Shown: positions 62,893 to 64,000 of the stretch, in pieces
Layout: every line of letters begins with the position of its first letter
Numbering within the stretch: the first letter of the stretch is position 1
Assembly (NCBI GenBank): GCA_020635675.1
Contig: JACJZJ010000003.1
Coordinates: forward strand, 434,001-498,000
Length of the DNA: 64,000 nucleotides
Origin: Flavobacteriales bacterium
GTDB taxonomy: Bacteria; Bacteroidota; Bacteroidia; Flavobacteriales_F; PHOS-HE28
Direction: 5' to 3'
Position numbers and translations under genes: made by a program
Notes under the pieces: generated by a model
Seen by the model: only the letters and a program-made list of their open reading frames with translations
What the model was told of the DNA's origin: nothing
Databases searched by the model: none

Positions 62893-63471
62893 TCATTTTG
62901 CGGCCTCCTGCCGGTCCATTGACCGTCTGGCCGTCATGCACCAGGTAAGCTCTGTCAGCAGCCGATCGGACCGTGCGTTCCATGTGCCACCATCGGTCGG
63001 AACACCCGCTTCGTCAAAGGCGTCCTGCACATGCGGCACAGGCATCATGGCCGGCACGGTCCAGGCCCGCATCTTCCAGAGCGAGAACTGCAGCGAAGTG
63101 ATCACCTGGGTGCCACCGAAGGCACCATCGGACACCGTGACGATGGATACGGGCTTCCGGTGCCATTCGTCGTAGAGCAGGTCGATGAAGTTCTTCAATG
63201 AGGCGGGGTAGCCACCGTTGTATTCAGGGGTCACGATGATGACGCCGTCGGCTTCGGCGATGGACCGTGATACGGTCCGCGCGATGTCCGGCGGATCTTG
63301 CATGAACCGCAACCGCTCGTGGAAGACCGGTAGGTCCAGCGCTTTCAGGTCGAGGATCGAGGCCCGGTCGCGGCCCATGGCCCGGATCCGGTCTTGCAAG
63401 TACAAGGCCACCCGGTGACTGTTGCGTCCATCCCGAACGCTGGAGGATAAGATGCGGATATCGAATTGCAT
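62893..63471 (-). CDS. NADPH-dependent FMN reductase family protein
   Basis: This 192-residue cytosolic flavodoxin-fold protein uses NAD(P)H to reduce FMN, quinones or azo-type substrates. The N-terminal phosphate-binding loop ILSSSVRDGRNSHRVALYL and the flavin-binding TPEYNGGYPASLKNFIDLLYDEWHRKP are the family hallmarks, followed by VSIVTVSDGAFGGTQ. Length is normal for the family. A perfect TAGTTTTG -7 box lies 16 bases upstream of ATG 63471. The gene is alone on the minus strand between membrane-protein genes and a T9SS cargo gene. The exact substrate is not predictable. Confidence 0.9.
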   Translation of the reverse strand: MQFDIRILSSSVRDGRNSHRVALYLQDRIRAMGRDRASILDLKALDLPVFHERLRFMQDPPDIARTVSRSIAEADGVIIVTPEYNGGYPASLKNFIDLLYDEWHRKPVSIVTVSDGAFGGTQVITSLQFSLWKMRAWTVPAMMPVPHVQDAFDEAGVPTDGGTWNARSDRLLTELTWCMTARRSMDRQEAAK

Positions 63472-63487
63472 GGGGTTACGGTCCGGA

Positions 63488-63495
63488 CAAAACTA
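63488..63495 (-). promoter_or_regulatory. -7 promoter box TAGTTTTG of the FMN reductase gene
   Basis: The minus strand reads TAGTTTTG, an exact TAnnTTTG match, 16 bases before the ATG. The same octamer serves panB. Confidence 0.6.
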
Positions 63496-63527
63496 GCTGT
63501 ACCGGATCGGGAGCATCCGTACGTTCC

Positions 63528-64000
63528 TCAATGGACGATCGCGATGCGGCGGGTCGGTGCGTCCTCGACATGCAGGAGAAGGAGGCCGGTGGGGATCATG
63601 GCGAGATCGATCACTACCCGTTGGTCCCTTCCGGCATCGGCCCCCACGATCCTACCGGTGGCATCGATCAGCCGGACATTGCCGAGCGGTGCCCCGTCCG
63701 TTCTTTCGATGGTGACGTTGCTGGCGGTGATCCGCACCAGGGTCCGGTCATCAGAAGGGGGGTAGCCGACCCCATTGGGCCCGGAGCACGAGGTGAACAA
63801 AGGGACGTCGAGCGTGTTCGCTCCACCGTTCTGAACGAAGGGTGCCTGAAGCTGGTCCCCCCCGAAGTACTGGTCTTCCGAAACGCTGAAATAGATCTGC
63901 CCCCCAGGTGTCGCGGGCATGGAGGTCATCCCCAACGTGTATTCGCCCGGGGGTAGGCAAAGACTGTCGGTCCCCATTTGGAGGGCGCCCAGCACGATCT
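63528..64000 (-). CDS. T9SS cargo protein, C-terminal part (cut by right edge)
   Basis: The minus frame is open from the right edge of the window to a stop at 63528, showing about 157 C-terminal residues. The N-terminus is outside. GEYTLGMTSMPATPGGQIYFSV and the NGGANTLDVPLFTSC segment form a beta-sandwich. The last ~75 residues (ITASNVTIERTDGAPLGNVR, LIDATGRIVGADAGRDQRVV, IPTGLLLLHVEDAPTRRIAIV) follow a type A sorting-domain pattern, although the YPNP motif is not evident. The GTG at 63995 is an internal codon, not a start. The protein's catalytic or binding domain cannot be seen. Confidence 0.72.
   Translation of the reverse strand, partial: IVLGALQMGTDSLCLPPGEYTLGMTSMPATPGGQIYFSVSEDQYFGGDQLQAPFVQNGGANTLDVPLFTSCSGPNGVGYPPSDDRTLVRITASNVTIERTDGAPLGNVRLIDATGRIVGADAGRDQRVVIDLAMIPTGLLLLHVEDAPTRRIAIVH

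Overview
The window looks like a chromosomal segment of a GC-rich member of the Bacteroidota, most likely a Flavobacteriales-type lineage. The evidence is the number of type IX secretion system (T9SS) cargo proteins with C-terminal sorting domains, a CHU_C (gliding-motility-associated) C-terminus, the near absence of Shine-Dalgarno sequences, and several matches to the Bacteroidota -7 promoter box TAnnTTTG. I see no tRNA, rRNA, insertion sequence, phage gene or CRISPR array. All calls come from reading the sequence; no database search was possible.

Region 1 (1-34473, all on the minus strand) is a run of six secreted proteins: a fragment cut by the left edge, then proteins of 993, 1304, 2729, 2414 and 3296 residues. 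They are mosaics of extracellular modules: a shared N-terminal sandwich, PPC-like modules, CUB-like, MAM/choice-of-anchor-J-like, P-domain, GEVED and beta-helix. The five complete proteins each end in a T9SS type A sorting domain and each has a strong hairpin terminator just after the stop codon. The last three share a nearly identical 3' segment of about 1.1 kb. Four of the six genes carry a common AACCAAAAC leader element directly upstream of the ATG.

Region 2 (34637-46149) is mostly housekeeping: an NhaC-type Na+/H+ antiporter, a MORN/YwqK-like secreted protein, dnaK, a lipoprotein, panB, an RluA-family pseudouridine synthase, two secreted proteins (one a lipase-like alpha/beta hydrolase) and priA.

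Region 3 (46244-53109) returns to surface proteins: an 796-residue choice-of-anchor-L/CHU_C protein, a small basic peptide, a 905-residue protein containing a convincing lysyl oxidase domain with its copper-binding histidines and both cofactor-forming residues, a lipoprotein and a small exported protein.

Region 4 (53201-64000) holds a TerB-like/ABC fusion transporter convergent with a SiaC-SiaB phospho-switch pair. It is followed by a methyltransferase overlapping a ZIP metal transporter, and a translationally coupled operon (membrane protein, winged-helix regulator, DUF4153/4173-like membrane protein) behind a palindromic operator-promoter. Two more small membrane proteins follow, then an intergenic array of hairpins with an invariant CCGTAA loop, an NADPH-dependent FMN reductase, and the C-terminal end of another T9SS cargo cut by the right edge.
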